DNA of 18,334 bases from Actinomycetes bacterium (GCA_021791615.1 JAJYWG010000299.1:1-18334); one strand, 5' to 3'. Shown: positions 8,954 to 18,334, counted from the first letter of the stretch. Numbers and translations: made by a program. The notes: a model not told the origin generated them from the sequence alone.

Positions 8954-9930
8954 CCGGCTGGCGGCTGCGGGCTGCGTCGGCTGCCGCGGCCGTGATGGTC
9001 GACCACCTCCTCGGAGACCCGCCAGACCGGCTGCACCCAGTGGCGTGGTTCGGCCGAGCCATGACCCGACGCGAACAACGGGCGTGGAGCGACCACCGGC
9101 TGAGCGGGGTTCGCCACCTGAGTGCCGGAGTCGTCGTCGCCGCCATCCCCGTCACGCTGCTGGCTGCCGGGGCTCGACAGATGGGCGGGGCCGCCGCCAA
9201 TCGCGCCTTGTCCGTCGTGGTCGTGGCGGCGACGCTCGGCGCTCGCAGCCTCGACCGTCGCGCCGCCGAGGTCGGCGAGGCGCTCGCCTCGGGGCGGATC
9301 GAAGAGGCACGGCGGTCGCTCCCGGCACTCGTCGGGCGCGACCCGGCGGGCCTCGACGAGGCGGAAATCGCCCGGGCAGTGGTCGAGTCGGTGGCCGAGA
9401 ACACCGTGGACGCCGCCGTGGCGCCGCTCTTGTGGGCAGCAGTGGGAGGACCAGTCGCTGCCGCGGCCTACCGCGCCGTGAACACGCTCGACGCCATGGT
9501 CGGCTACCGAAACGACCGCTACCGCCGCTTCGGCTGGGCGTCGGCACGCGCCGACGACGTCGCCAACTTCGTGCCGGCACGGGTCGCGGCGGTGATCGTC
9601 GCGCTGTGCTCGCCGGGCCGCGCCCAGGGCATCGTGCGGGCGGTGTGCCGACAGGCCCCAGGCCACCCCTCGCCCAACGCCGGGGTGATCGAAGCGGCGT
9701 TCGCCGCCGCGCTCGGTCTCCGCCTCGGCGGGACCAACCGCTACGGCGAGGTGATCGAGCACCGGGTCGAGCTCGGCAACGGACGTGCCGCCACGCCAGG
9801 CGACATCGTCCGCGCCCGGCTGTTGGCGCGTCGGGTCACCGTCGTCGCCGCCGCCGCCCTCGCGTGCCCCTTCCTGTGTGAACTGTGGCGCTGCTCGAGG
9901 ACCAACCGGCCGAGTCGAGGTGTCCATTGA
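8950..9930 (+). CDS. cbiB: Adenosylcobinamide-phosphate synthase CbiB/CobD
   Basis: CbiB attaches the aminopropanol (phosphate) side chain to adenosylcobyric acid at the membrane. The sequence has all family landmarks: D18 and GDPPDRLHPVAWFG (22-35), ESVAENTVDAAVAPLLWAA (from E146), NTLDAMVGYRNDRY (from N178), ASARADDVANFVPAR, and HPSPNAGVIEAAFA (from H239). Several hydrophobic stretches fit a polytopic membrane protein of 326 residues. Two in-frame GTG codons lie at 8947 and 8950; 8950 is preferred because AGGGG at 8938-8942 is then seven bases away and the overlap with cobS is the operon-typical GTGA. The aminotransferase that would supply its side-chain substrate is encoded next. Confidence 0.94.
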   Translation: MTGWRLRAASAAAAVMVDHLLGDPPDRLHPVAWFGRAMTRREQRAWSDHRLSGVRHLSAGVVVAAIPVTLLAAGARQMGGAAANRALSVVVVAATLGARSLDRRAAEVGEALASGRIEEARRSLPALVGRDPAGLDEAEIARAVVESVAENTVDAAVAPLLWAAVGGPVAAAAYRAVNTLDAMVGYRNDRYRRFGWASARADDVANFVPARVAAVIVALCSPGRAQGIVRAVCRQAPGHPSPNAGVIEAAFAAALGLRLGGTNRYGEVIEHRVELGNGRAATPGDIVRARLLARRVTVVAAAALACPFLCELWRCSRTNRPSRGVH

Positions 9931-10886
9931 TGGGCGCATCGGCCGATCGGCGAGCCCACGGCGGCAACGGCGCGCGCCTCGCCGCAGAGCTGGGGATCGA
10001 TCCGGCATCCGTGCTGGACCTGTCGGCCAGCCTGTGTCCCGTGGCGCCCGACCCCTCGGCGACCGTGCAGCGCCACCTCGGCGCCCTCGGCCGCTACCCG
10101 GACCCGGCGCGGGCCACTGCGGCCCTCGCTGAAGCCATGGGAGTGGAGCCCGAGCACCTACTTCTCACCAACGGCGGGGCGGAGGCTATCGCGCTGACCG
10201 GAGCGGTCCTCGGCGGGACGGTCGGGGAGCCCGACTTCTCCCTGTACCCCCGCACCGGCGGGCCGCTGTGGAGGTCCAACCCCAACAACCCGCTGGGAAC
10301 GCTCGCCCCGGCGGGTGCGAAGGCCGGGGTGTGGGACGAAGCCTTCTGGCCCCTCGCCACCGGCACGTGGACCCGAGGCGACCACCTGCAGGGGTCCGTC
10401 GTGATCGGGTCGCTGACGAAGCTCCTCGCCTGCCCAGGATTGCGCCTCGGCTACGTGCTCTGCGCGGACGAGGCGCTGATGCGGCGGATCCGCCGGAGCC
10501 AGCCCGAATGGTCCGTCAACGGGCTGGCGGCGGACGCCCTTGCGGATCTGATGCGCCCCGTCGACCTGCCCGCGTGGTCGAGCCAGACCGCCGCGCTTCG
10601 GGAGCAGTTGGCCGACGTTCTGCGTTCGTACGAGTTCGACGTGCATGCCGGCCACGGGCCGTGGGTCCTCGTCGACGGGTCTGGAGTGCTGCGGGCGAAG
10701 CTTCTGACCGAGGGGATCGTCGTGCGCGACTGCACCAGCTTCGGCCTGGATGGCACCGTCCGCATCGCCGTACCCCGACAGGACCAGTTCGGTCGCCTCG
10801 AACGCGCCCTTCGGCGCCACTGCGGGACCGAGAGCCAAGCTCGGCCCGCCACACCGGACGCCGACACGAGGCGGCCGGCGCCATGA
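9930..10886 (+). CDS. cobC: Threonine-phosphate decarboxylase-like PLP aminotransferase (CobC/CobD type), compact
   Basis: The protein belongs to the fold-type I PLP aminotransferases that in cobalamin clusters decarboxylate L-threonine O-3-phosphate to aminopropanol phosphate. Visible landmarks are HGGNGARLA and LDLSASLCP at the N-terminus, TNGGAEAI, SNPNNPLG (N119, N120), WDEAF (D136) and the PLP lysine K164 in SLTKLLACPGLRLGY. With 318 residues it is short. The stretch between EPDFSLY and SNPNNPLG, and that between SNPNNPLG and WDEAF, are together about 40 residues shorter than in Salmonella CobD as I recall that sequence. All PLP contacts listed remain. The ATG at 9930 overlaps the cbiB stop (TGATG); a start 45 bases upstream would run inside cbiB. 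Confidence 0.86.
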   Translation: MGASADRRAHGGNGARLAAELGIDPASVLDLSASLCPVAPDPSATVQRHLGALGRYPDPARATAALAEAMGVEPEHLLLTNGGAEAIALTGAVLGGTVGEPDFSLYPRTGGPLWRSNPNNPLGTLAPAGAKAGVWDEAFWPLATGTWTRGDHLQGSVVIGSLTKLLACPGLRLGYVLCADEALMRRIRRSQPEWSVNGLAADALADLMRPVDLPAWSSQTAALREQLADVLRSYEFDVHAGHGPWVLVDGSGVLRAKLLTEGIVVRDCTSFGLDGTVRIAVPRQDQFGRLERALRRHCGTESQARPATPDADTRRPAP

Positions 10887-11638
10887 CCGTCTACCTGGTC
10901 GGCGCCGGACCCGGTGACCCCGGCCTGCTCACCCTCAGGGGAGCAGAACTGTTGCGCAGTGCCGACGTCGTCCTCTACGACCGACTGATCACCCCGGATG
11001 TCCTGAGCCTGGTTCGCAGCGATGCGCTGTGCATCGACGTCGGGAAGCGGCCAGGCTCCGACACCCCCGGCGCCGATCGCCGACAGCACGAGATCGGACA
11101 CCTGCTCGTCGAGCACGGCCGCACGTCCGCGGTCGTCGTCCGGCTCAAGGGCGGGGACCCCTTCGTGTTCGGGCGCGGCGGCGAGGAGATCGAGATCCTC
11201 GAGGAGGCCGGGATCCGCTGGCAGATCGTCCCCGGAGTGACCTCGGCGCTCGGCGTGGCCGGTGCTGTCGGCATCCCGGTGACCCATCGGGGTCTCGCCT
11301 CGTCCGTCACGGTTGTCACCGGCCACACCCTCGACCGGGGTCGCGCCCCCACGCCTGGGCACGAACCCAATTGGGAGGCGCTGGCCCATACCGGAGGAAC
11401 CCTCGTCATCCTCATGGGGATGACCTCGCGCGCGGCCATCGCCGCTGCCCTGATCGACGCCGGCCGCGCCGCCGACACCCCGGTCGCCGTTATCCAAGAC
11501 GGCACCACTCCGGCGCAGCGCATGGTCCGCACCACGCTCGCCGGGCTCCCCGACGTCGACCTCGGCGCTCCCGCCGTCATCGTGGTCGGACCGGTCGTCG
11601 ACCTCGCTACCGGAGCACGCGAGACACCGCGAGGATGA
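10883..11638 (+). CDS. cobA: Uroporphyrinogen-III C-methyltransferase (SUMT)
   Basis: SUMT uses two S-adenosylmethionine molecules to convert uroporphyrinogen III to precorrin-2, the branch point toward cobalamin. The 251-residue single-domain protein has the full motif set: VGAGPGDPGLLTL at the N-terminus, VLYDRL, RLKGGDPFVFGRGGEE (from R87), VPGVTSA, GIPVTHRG, LVILMGM and QDGTTPAQR. No CysG-type dehydrogenase domain and no HemD fusion is attached, so it is a stand-alone CobA. The ATG at 10883 overlaps the stop of the aminotransferase gene by ATGA; the ribosome-binding site is weak (GAGG 11 bases upstream), in line with coupling to the preceding gene. Confidence 0.96.
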   Translation: MTVYLVGAGPGDPGLLTLRGAELLRSADVVLYDRLITPDVLSLVRSDALCIDVGKRPGSDTPGADRRQHEIGHLLVEHGRTSAVVVRLKGGDPFVFGRGGEEIEILEEAGIRWQIVPGVTSALGVAGAVGIPVTHRGLASSVTVVTGHTLDRGRAPTPGHEPNWEALAHTGGTLVILMGMTSRAAIAAALIDAGRAADTPVAVIQDGTTPAQRMVRTTLAGLPDVDLGAPAVIVVGPVVDLATGARETPRG

Positions 11639-12807
11639 GCCACCGAGCAGACTCAGCCGGTCGGGGCCCGAGGCCACATGCACCCCTCCGCTGGCACAGT
11701 GGTACGCTGTCGAGCGGGGAGTGGGGCCGACTGGTCCTGATGTTCGTGTCCATCCTGGCCGTCAACGCACTCGGATGGATCATCTACGTCGCCGTGGTCC
11801 TGCCCCAGCACATCGACTACCGCGGCTACGGCGGCAGCAACGGCCTCGGCGTTGGTCTCGGCGTGGCCGTCACCGCCTGGTTCCTGGGTTTCCGGCACGC
11901 CTTCGACGCCGACCACATCTCCTGCATCGACAACACCACCCGCAAGCTGATGGCCGACGGCAAACGGCCCCTGGCCACTGGCTACTTCTTCTCCCTTGGG
12001 CACTCGACCGTCGTCGTCGGCGTGGGCGTCGGCCTCACGTTCGCGGCGCGGGCCGTATTCGGTGCCGTTGTCAACCCCTCGTCCGCATACGAGACGGCAG
12101 GAGGAGCAGCCGGCACCGTGGTGTCGGCCTCGTTCCTCTACCTGATCGCCGTGCTCAACCTTGTCGTGCTGTCGGGGATCGTCAAGGTCTTCCGGGAGAT
12201 GCGCCGCGGCACCTACGACGAGGCCGAGCTCGAGGCCCAGCTCCAGTCCCGAGGGCTCATGTACCGGTTCTTCGGGCGCTTCATGAAGTCCATCAACCAC
12301 ACCTGGCAGCTGTACTTCGTGGGGATGGTCTTCGGCATCGGCTTCGACACCGCCACCGAAGTCGTGCTCCTGGCAGCCACTGCCTACGCCGCCATCCAGG
12401 GCCTTCCCTACTACGCCGTGCTGGCCCTGCCGTTCCTCTTCTCGGGCGGCATGATGCTCTTCGACACCCTCGACGGCTGCTTCATGAACTTCGCCTACGG
12501 CTGGGCGTTCGCCAAGCCGGTGCGCAAGGTGTACTACAACCTCGTCATCACGGGCCTGTCCATCGGAGCGGCGTTCATCATCGGCACCATCGAGATCCTC
12601 GGGGTCCTCACCAACGAAGCCCACCTCCACGGGGCCTTCTGGGACACGATGGCAAGCTTCAACATCAACGTCGCGGGATTCTGCATCGCTGGCCTGTTCG
12701 TCGTCGTCTGGGCTGTCGCCCTCGCCTACTGGCGCTGGGGAAACGTCGAAGCTCGGTGGGGCGCCGAGATCTCCCCATCGACCCCGCAGCCGTCCTCACT
12801 GGACTGA
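11635..12807 (+). CDS. NiCoT-family nickel/cobalt permease (HoxN/NixA type)
   Basis: This 390-residue membrane protein is a member of the NiCoT family of high-affinity Ni2+/Co2+ uptake permeases. The signature helix GFRHAFDADHISCIDNTTRK contains the HX4DH metal-selectivity motif (H88, D93, H94). Further family blocks are FFSLGHSTVVV, GIGFDTATEV and GGMMLFDTLDGCFM, with about eight hydrophobic segments and a charged cytoplasmic loop rich in Glu and Arg in the middle. It starts at the ATG overlapping the cobA stop (ATGA) and is the last gene of the operon. The context points to cobalt supply for CobN rather than nickel for urease or hydrogenase; motif inspection alone cannot settle the ion preference. 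Confidence 0.93.
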   Translation: MSHRADSAGRGPRPHAPLRWHSGTLSSGEWGRLVLMFVSILAVNALGWIIYVAVVLPQHIDYRGYGGSNGLGVGLGVAVTAWFLGFRHAFDADHISCIDNTTRKLMADGKRPLATGYFFSLGHSTVVVGVGVGLTFAARAVFGAVVNPSSAYETAGGAAGTVVSASFLYLIAVLNLVVLSGIVKVFREMRRGTYDEAELEAQLQSRGLMYRFFGRFMKSINHTWQLYFVGMVFGIGFDTATEVVLLAATAYAAIQGLPYYAVLALPFLFSGGMMLFDTLDGCFMNFAYGWAFAKPVRKVYYNLVITGLSIGAAFIIGTIEILGVLTNEAHLHGAFWDTMASFNINVAGFCIAGLFVVVWAVALAYWRWGNVEARWGAEISPSTPQPSSLD

Positions 12808-12872
12808 TCGATGTTGCACATACCGCGCAGTCGACAGAAGAGGTTCCCCGGTTCGACCATGAGAGAAACGTT

Positions 12873-12901
12873 GAGACGCGCGGCGCGTGTCGCACATGTT
12901 T

Positions 12902-12902
<1 letters not shown>
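12873..12902 (+). terminator. Possible terminator between the convergent cob and thi operons
   Basis: Only 94 bases separate the NiCoT stop from the end of the HAD gene on the opposite strand. They contain a G+C-rich hairpin: the arm at 12873-12880 pairs with 12884-12891 with one G-G mismatch around a three-base loop. A short TTTT run follows at 12899-12902 after a seven-base gap. The gap and the short T run make this a weak intrinsic terminator for the + strand operon, and nothing comparable is seen for the - strand. Confidence 0.3.
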
Positions 12903-15464
<2,562 letters not shown>

Positions 15465-15504
15465 CCAGTGTCGCGCAAGTGAGACCGCGGTTGCTACCTT
15501 CACG

Positions 15505-15660
15505 CGATGGAGGTGCGTCATGATCAGCCAGTAGCGGTCCTCGGTGCCCGTGCGTGCAGGATCGTCGAGGCCGTACTCGATCACGCACACGACGACGTCG
15601 CTCTTTTTGCGGTGGGTGCCGATAGCCTCGTGGAGGAAGGATGAGGTAGGAACCGTCAGA
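15505..15660 (-). pseudogene. Relic of an IS4-family-like transposase
   Basis: The - strand encodes, without start or stop, a segment reading DVVVCVIEYGLDDPARTG, then TEDRYWLIMTHLHRV. This resembles the VRVIEYTLDDPGRPG...ETYRLVTTLLDP region before the last part of the catalytic domain in IS4-like transposases, as I recall it. Just upstream, in another frame, is SDGSYL, which resembles the LPDGSYLAR stretch that precedes it in such proteins; this implies a frameshift near 15640. The similarity stops at about 15510, some 45 bases before the riboswitch, and at about 15660 where the IS1380-like relic begins. The 45-codon open frame on the + strand here (15507-15644) is its shadow. Confidence 0.6.
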
Positions 15661-15778
15661 CCCTGATATTGCAGACGCGCTGGTCGGCGGGGTGCGAGTG
15701 ACGGGGAAAGTGCTCCTCTAGCTGGGATGATGTGAGTTGAGACAACGTATCAGTATCAGCACAAGGAGCACCAACCAA

Positions 15779-16472
15779 GTGAAGACTGCCGCTACCATGT
15801 TCGAGATCGAGGGTCCTGTCACTGCACGGCCCTGGCGACGTGTCGCACCGGTGGTCGTCGAGGCGACCGAAGACGATGTGACCCATGTCGCCGGCATCGC
15901 CCTCTTCGGCGAGCTGCTCGACTACTTGGGACTGGTTTAGGTCGTCGACCGCCGTGGACTGCGTCCGATCGGCCCGGGTGGTTACACCGGCGGTGAGTGC
16001 TACAGGGCGGTGGTGGAGCTGCAGCTCACCGGAGGCGACTTCATCTCCGGCGTGTCGCTGCTCCAAGACGAAGCGACCCAACGCCTGTGGGGCAGCCATG
16101 TGTTGCCGAGCCCACCCTCTAGCGGTTCTTGGCCGGTGCTGACCGCGACCGGGTCACCACGGCGGCGGCGGTGAACCGCGACCTGCTGAGGAGGGCCTGC
16201 GCGATGGGGGCAGCGCCATGACCAGGGATCTTGACCATCGACCCTTACGCCACCTACATCAACACGTTCGGGAAGTTGATGGAGGGCTCCAAGTTCTCCA
16301 ACAAGGGCGAGGTGCAGATGAGCCCCCTCGTTGGCGTGGTCGGCGAGACCGGTGACGTGCTGGCGATCCGGGCACGGGGCAACGAGGCCTCTCCGAGGCG
16401 CAAGCTGGACCGCTTCATCGACGAGTGTGTGGCCGCAATCCCGACCGAGGCCAGGGCGAACTATGAACCGCC
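15779..16472 (+). pseudogene. Degraded, truncated IS1380-family-like transposase
   Basis: A GTG start at 15779 with AAGGAG at 15763-15768 opens a frame reading MFEIEGPVTARPWRR and then, through an in-frame TAG (15938-15940), VVDRRGLRPIGPGGYTGG, ELQLTGGDFISGVSLLQDEA and WGSHVLPS. Near 16105-16111 the frame shifts by one and continues RFLAGADRDRV, TIDPYATYINTFGKLMEGSK and VGVVGETGDVLAIRARGNEA, with further stops at 16120-16122 (TAG) and 16219-16221 (TGA). The order of blocks matches IS1380-type transposases. Similarity ends abruptly at about 16472, so roughly the C-terminal half is lost. The left end of the element may lie near 15659, where the antisense IS4-like relic stops. G+C is lower here (33 of 60 bases at 16261-16320). 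Confidence 0.75.
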
Positions 16473-16599
16473 TGTAAGTGTGGTCCCCGGCTGGCCTGGG
16501 GTTGGCTGGCAGGATCAGTGCCGTCGTCCGGTGCCCGGTGTGACTCGTGAACCGACTGACCTCCTCGGAGTGTCATGCCCAGGATTTGTCCGTCGGGGG
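16473..16599. other. Junction segment without a gene, probably IS end sequence
   Basis: No open frame with recognisable content crosses this stretch on either strand. It begins with TGTAAGTGTGGTCCCC, exactly where the IS1380-like similarity ends, and runs up to the point where the IS3-like OrfA similarity ends on the opposite strand. It looks like the terminal, mostly noncoding part of an insertion sequence that lost its middle. The family of this end is not clear to me. Confidence 0.35.
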
Positions 16600-16759
16600 C
16601 TGGATGCCGACACCGATCCTGGCTCGCAACTCGCTGGACCGTTCCGTGTTCGGTGCCCAGCTCGGCCCGCAGCTTGCGAACCAGGCGGACCGCCTGCTCC
16701 TTCTCTGCCGGCGTGTAGCGGCGCGTCGACGCCTTCCCGGGGATTCTCTCGTGTGGCAT
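16600..16759 (-). pseudogene. N-terminal relic of an IS3-family OrfA
   Basis: From an ATG at 16759, with GGAAGTGGAG just upstream, the - strand encodes RRYTPAEKEQAVRLVRKLR followed by AELGTEHGTVQRVASQ. This matches the first helix-turn-helix portion of IS3-type OrfA transposase proteins. After about 50 residues the similarity ends: the expected continuation toward a VRMWVRQADID block is missing and the frame changes. No OrfB catalytic sequence is present. The element has therefore lost nearly all its coding region. The near-palindrome TGGAGACTCCA (about 16783-16793) directly upstream is a candidate for its terminal repeat. Confidence 0.72.
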
Positions 16760-16795
16760 GGCTCCACTTCCTTTCAAAGGTATGGAGTCTCCAAG

Positions 16796-16973
16796 GAAAC
16801 CAGGGTGGTTCACGAAGTCCCAAGGTCTTGGCCATGGTGGCCACAGCTGCGACGTGTCCGTGGGGAAGCGCACGGGTGAGCTCAAAGTCCTCGCCGGCCA
16901 CCACGAGGGTCCTGCCCGAAAGGCTGGCACGCAACGCCTCGAGTGCGGTAGCAGGCAGGGCCGAGACATTCCC
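16796..16973 (-). pseudogene. Internal fragment of an IS1634-family-like transposase
   Basis: The - strand reads GNVSALPATALEALRASLSG, then RTLVVAGEDFELTRALPHGH and VAAVATMAKTLGL. This resembles the GNLSHLP...ALRAALRG...RSLPHGHVAAVLG...LGL stretch near the N-terminus of IS1634-type transposases, as I recall it. The fragment has neither start nor stop of its own. It is cut on one side by the ISL3 element end (about 16974) just before the GN pair, and on the other by IS3-like sequence from about 16815 on. A longer open frame covering it runs into the ISL3 gene and is not a real gene. Confidence 0.65.
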
Positions 16974-18334
16974 GGCTCTACGCGACGAGGCGTGGGGAGC
17001 GTCCCCTGATTCGTGCAGTTGGGCGAGTCTCCCATTGAACCCCTGAGTGGAGCAACAGCCGGAGGCGATAGTTCTCGAAGTTCCGTAGCCCGTGACCGAT
17101 TCGGCGGAGCTTCTCGGAGACGAGGTTCTGTGCCTCAACGGGGCCGGTCGATATGCCCGTCGTGTGGAAGCTCAGCACTTCGTCCTCCCACGCAGCGAGG
17201 GTCTTGGCGAGTCGGGTGAGCTCGGGAACGTCGGCCTCGGCGACATGGGCGTAGAAACGGACGAGACGCCAGTGGGCCTGGCGCAGTGTCGTGGCGGCGT
17301 AGCTTTCGCGCAACAGCTCCTTCCCCAAGATGCTGGCACCGACCTCCCCGTCGGGGTCCCCGGCATCCAGTGCGCAGAACAGCCGTTCTCGCTGGGGGTC
17401 CGAGAGCCGCTCCCATCCACGGGTCATGAGGCGCCGGACGCCGTAAAGGGGGTCGACCTTGTGGCCCCGGTGCCCGGTCGTCTCCCGCTGAACCCGGCGC
17501 CGTACATCGTCGATGGCGGCATTGGCCAGCTTGATCGCGTGGAAGTGGTCCACGGTGACCGTTGCGTGTGCCAGCAGGCGCAAGAGGCCGTTGGCGTAGC
17601 CGCGGTGGGGGTCGATGGCGACGGCCGAGACCTGCTGACGCCATGGCCCGCCCATCTGGGAGAGCCAGTAGGCGACGTCATCGCCCGATCGTCCCCGCAC
17701 CACGTCCAAGAGTCGTCCCTCTGCCAGGTCGACCATGCTCGTCACGAACAGGGCGTAGCGGTCCTTCCTGGCGGCAAGCATCTTGTGCTCGTCGAGACCG
17801 AGGGCGACCACGCCGTCGAGGCGGTGCTCGTCGTCGACGAGCGGCTCTCCGTGGCGGCGCACGCAGCCCATGGCGGTTGACCAGGTGACCCCGAAGTCGC
17901 GGGCCACCTGGGCGACCGAGCCGCCGTCCTGGCCGACCCTGCGGCAGATCTCCATGGCCGCACGGCGGCTGAGCGAACCCTCGACGAGCGGCGTCTGCTC
18001 GGTGAAGGTCTTGACCGCGCAGTCCGGTTCACAGCACAGCCATCGCCGCTTGCGCCAGACGAGGCGCACCGGTCGTCCGCACATCGGCAGGTCTCGGACC
18101 TGGACCTCGCTCCTGCCATGCCCGGTCGCCCGCACCCCGCAGCGTGGGCAGCCCGCCACGCCTCTCGTCGTCTCGACGAGGATCCAGCACTCGCCTTCCT
18201 CTTCGGTCTGGGAGAGGACGACGAAGCCCTCCATCCCGAGCAGCGCGCTCGCGTCCCCACTACGGTCATCCATTGCCCTGTCGCCTCCGTTCTCGTTGGT
18301 GGTCAACCACAAGAATCGGAGGTGCAGGGCACCA
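16974..18334 (-). mobile_element. ISL3-family insertion sequence (right part beyond window)
   Basis: The left end is placed at GGCTCTACGCG (from 16974) because it directly abuts the transposase stop and the resumption of IS1634-like coding sequence. Short inverted repeats beginning with GG followed by CTCT are usual in ISL3-type elements as I recall them. The transposase occupies almost all of the element. No matching inverted copy of the left end is found up to 18334, so the right end must lie outside the window. Confidence 0.65.
16978..18273 (-). CDS. ISL3-family transposase
   Basis: This 431-residue transposase appears complete. It has an N-terminal zinc-ribbon (CPRC at 42-45, and CCEPDC at 80-85), a helix-turn-helix around residues 105-142 (SVAQVARDFGVTWSTAMG), and the DDE domain characteristic of ISL3. 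Likely catalytic residues are D161 in LGLDEHK, D242 in TVDHFHAIKLAN and E380 in GPVEAQN, followed by GHGLRNFENYRLRLLL and the family-typical end SPRLVA. The ATG at 18273 (GGAGG about ten bases upstream) is preferred to a TTG at 18312 with no visible ribosome-binding site. It shows no stop or frameshift, unlike the other transposase relics nearby, so it is the youngest insertion of the cluster and may still be active. Confidence 0.92.
   Translation of the reverse strand: MDDRSGDASALLGMEGFVVLSQTEEEGECWILVETTRGVAGCPRCGVRATGHGRSEVQVRDLPMCGRPVRLVWRKRRWLCCEPDCAVKTFTEQTPLVEGSLSRRAAMEICRRVGQDGGSVAQVARDFGVTWSTAMGCVRRHGEPLVDDEHRLDGVVALGLDEHKMLAARKDRYALFVTSMVDLAEGRLLDVVRGRSGDDVAYWLSQMGGPWRQQVSAVAIDPHRGYANGLLRLLAHATVTVDHFHAIKLANAAIDDVRRRVQRETTGHRGHKVDPLYGVRRLMTRGWERLSDPQRERLFCALDAGDPDGEVGASILGKELLRESYAATTLRQAHWRLVRFYAHVAEADVPELTRLAKTLAAWEDEVLSFHTTGISTGPVEAQNLVSEKLRRIGHGLRNFENYRLRLLLHSGVQWETRPTARIRGRSPRLVA

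Noticed and set aside
8950..9930. Reading CbiB as the Salmonella-type CobD aminotransferase because of the shared name CobD
   Set aside because: The motifs are those of the membrane amide synthase CbiB; the aminotransferase is the next gene.
12808..12901. Search for a cobalamin riboswitch or small RNA between the two operons
   Set aside because: The gap is short and holds only a weak hairpin; no B12-box-like motif is seen here or elsewhere in the window.
15507..15644. 45-codon open frame on the + strand
   Set aside because: No ribosome-binding site; the opposite strand holds a better supported transposase relic.

Overview
The window (about 70% G+C by eye, with hand counts of 72.5% in part of cobN) looks like a chromosomal segment from a high-G+C actinobacterium. 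The gene content (fused two-subunit type cobaltochelatase, FhuF-like protein inside a cob operon) and the very dense coding fit that group. The exact taxon cannot be fixed from the sequence alone.

Region 1 (7-12807, + strand) is a ten-gene cobalamin operon: cobQ, an FhuF-like [2Fe-2S] protein, cobN, a fused AAA+/VWA chelatase subunit, cobU, cobS, cbiB (cobD), a CobC/CobD-type aminotransferase, cobA, and a NiCoT nickel/cobalt permease. Every one of the nine junctions is a stop/start overlap of 1 to 4 bases, so the set is almost certainly one translationally coupled transcript. The first gene also starts on a possible overlapping stop (TGA at 8-10), so the operon probably continues upstream. 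The genes cover cobalt uptake, the first methylation from uroporphyrinogen III, ATP-dependent cobalt insertion of the aerobic route, amidation to cobyric acid, and attachment and assembly of the lower loop. The corrin ring-contraction and methylation genes and the adenosyltransferase are not in the window. The FhuF-like protein is a candidate for the missing cobalt reduction step.

Region 2 (12808-15470, - strand) is a thiamine module facing the cob operon: a TPP riboswitch directly in front of thiC, and a small capless HAD-fold gene that overlaps the thiC stop by ATGA. The ThiC C-terminus carries about 40 residues that I cannot match to the family.

Region 3 (15500-18334) is an insertion-sequence graveyard just upstream of the thiC riboswitch. 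It holds relics of IS4-like (-), IS1380-like (+), IS3-like (-) and IS1634-like (-) transposases, and an apparently intact ISL3-family transposase (-) whose left end sits inside the IS1634-like relic. The right end of the ISL3 element lies beyond the window. I found no tRNA, rRNA or CRISPR array.
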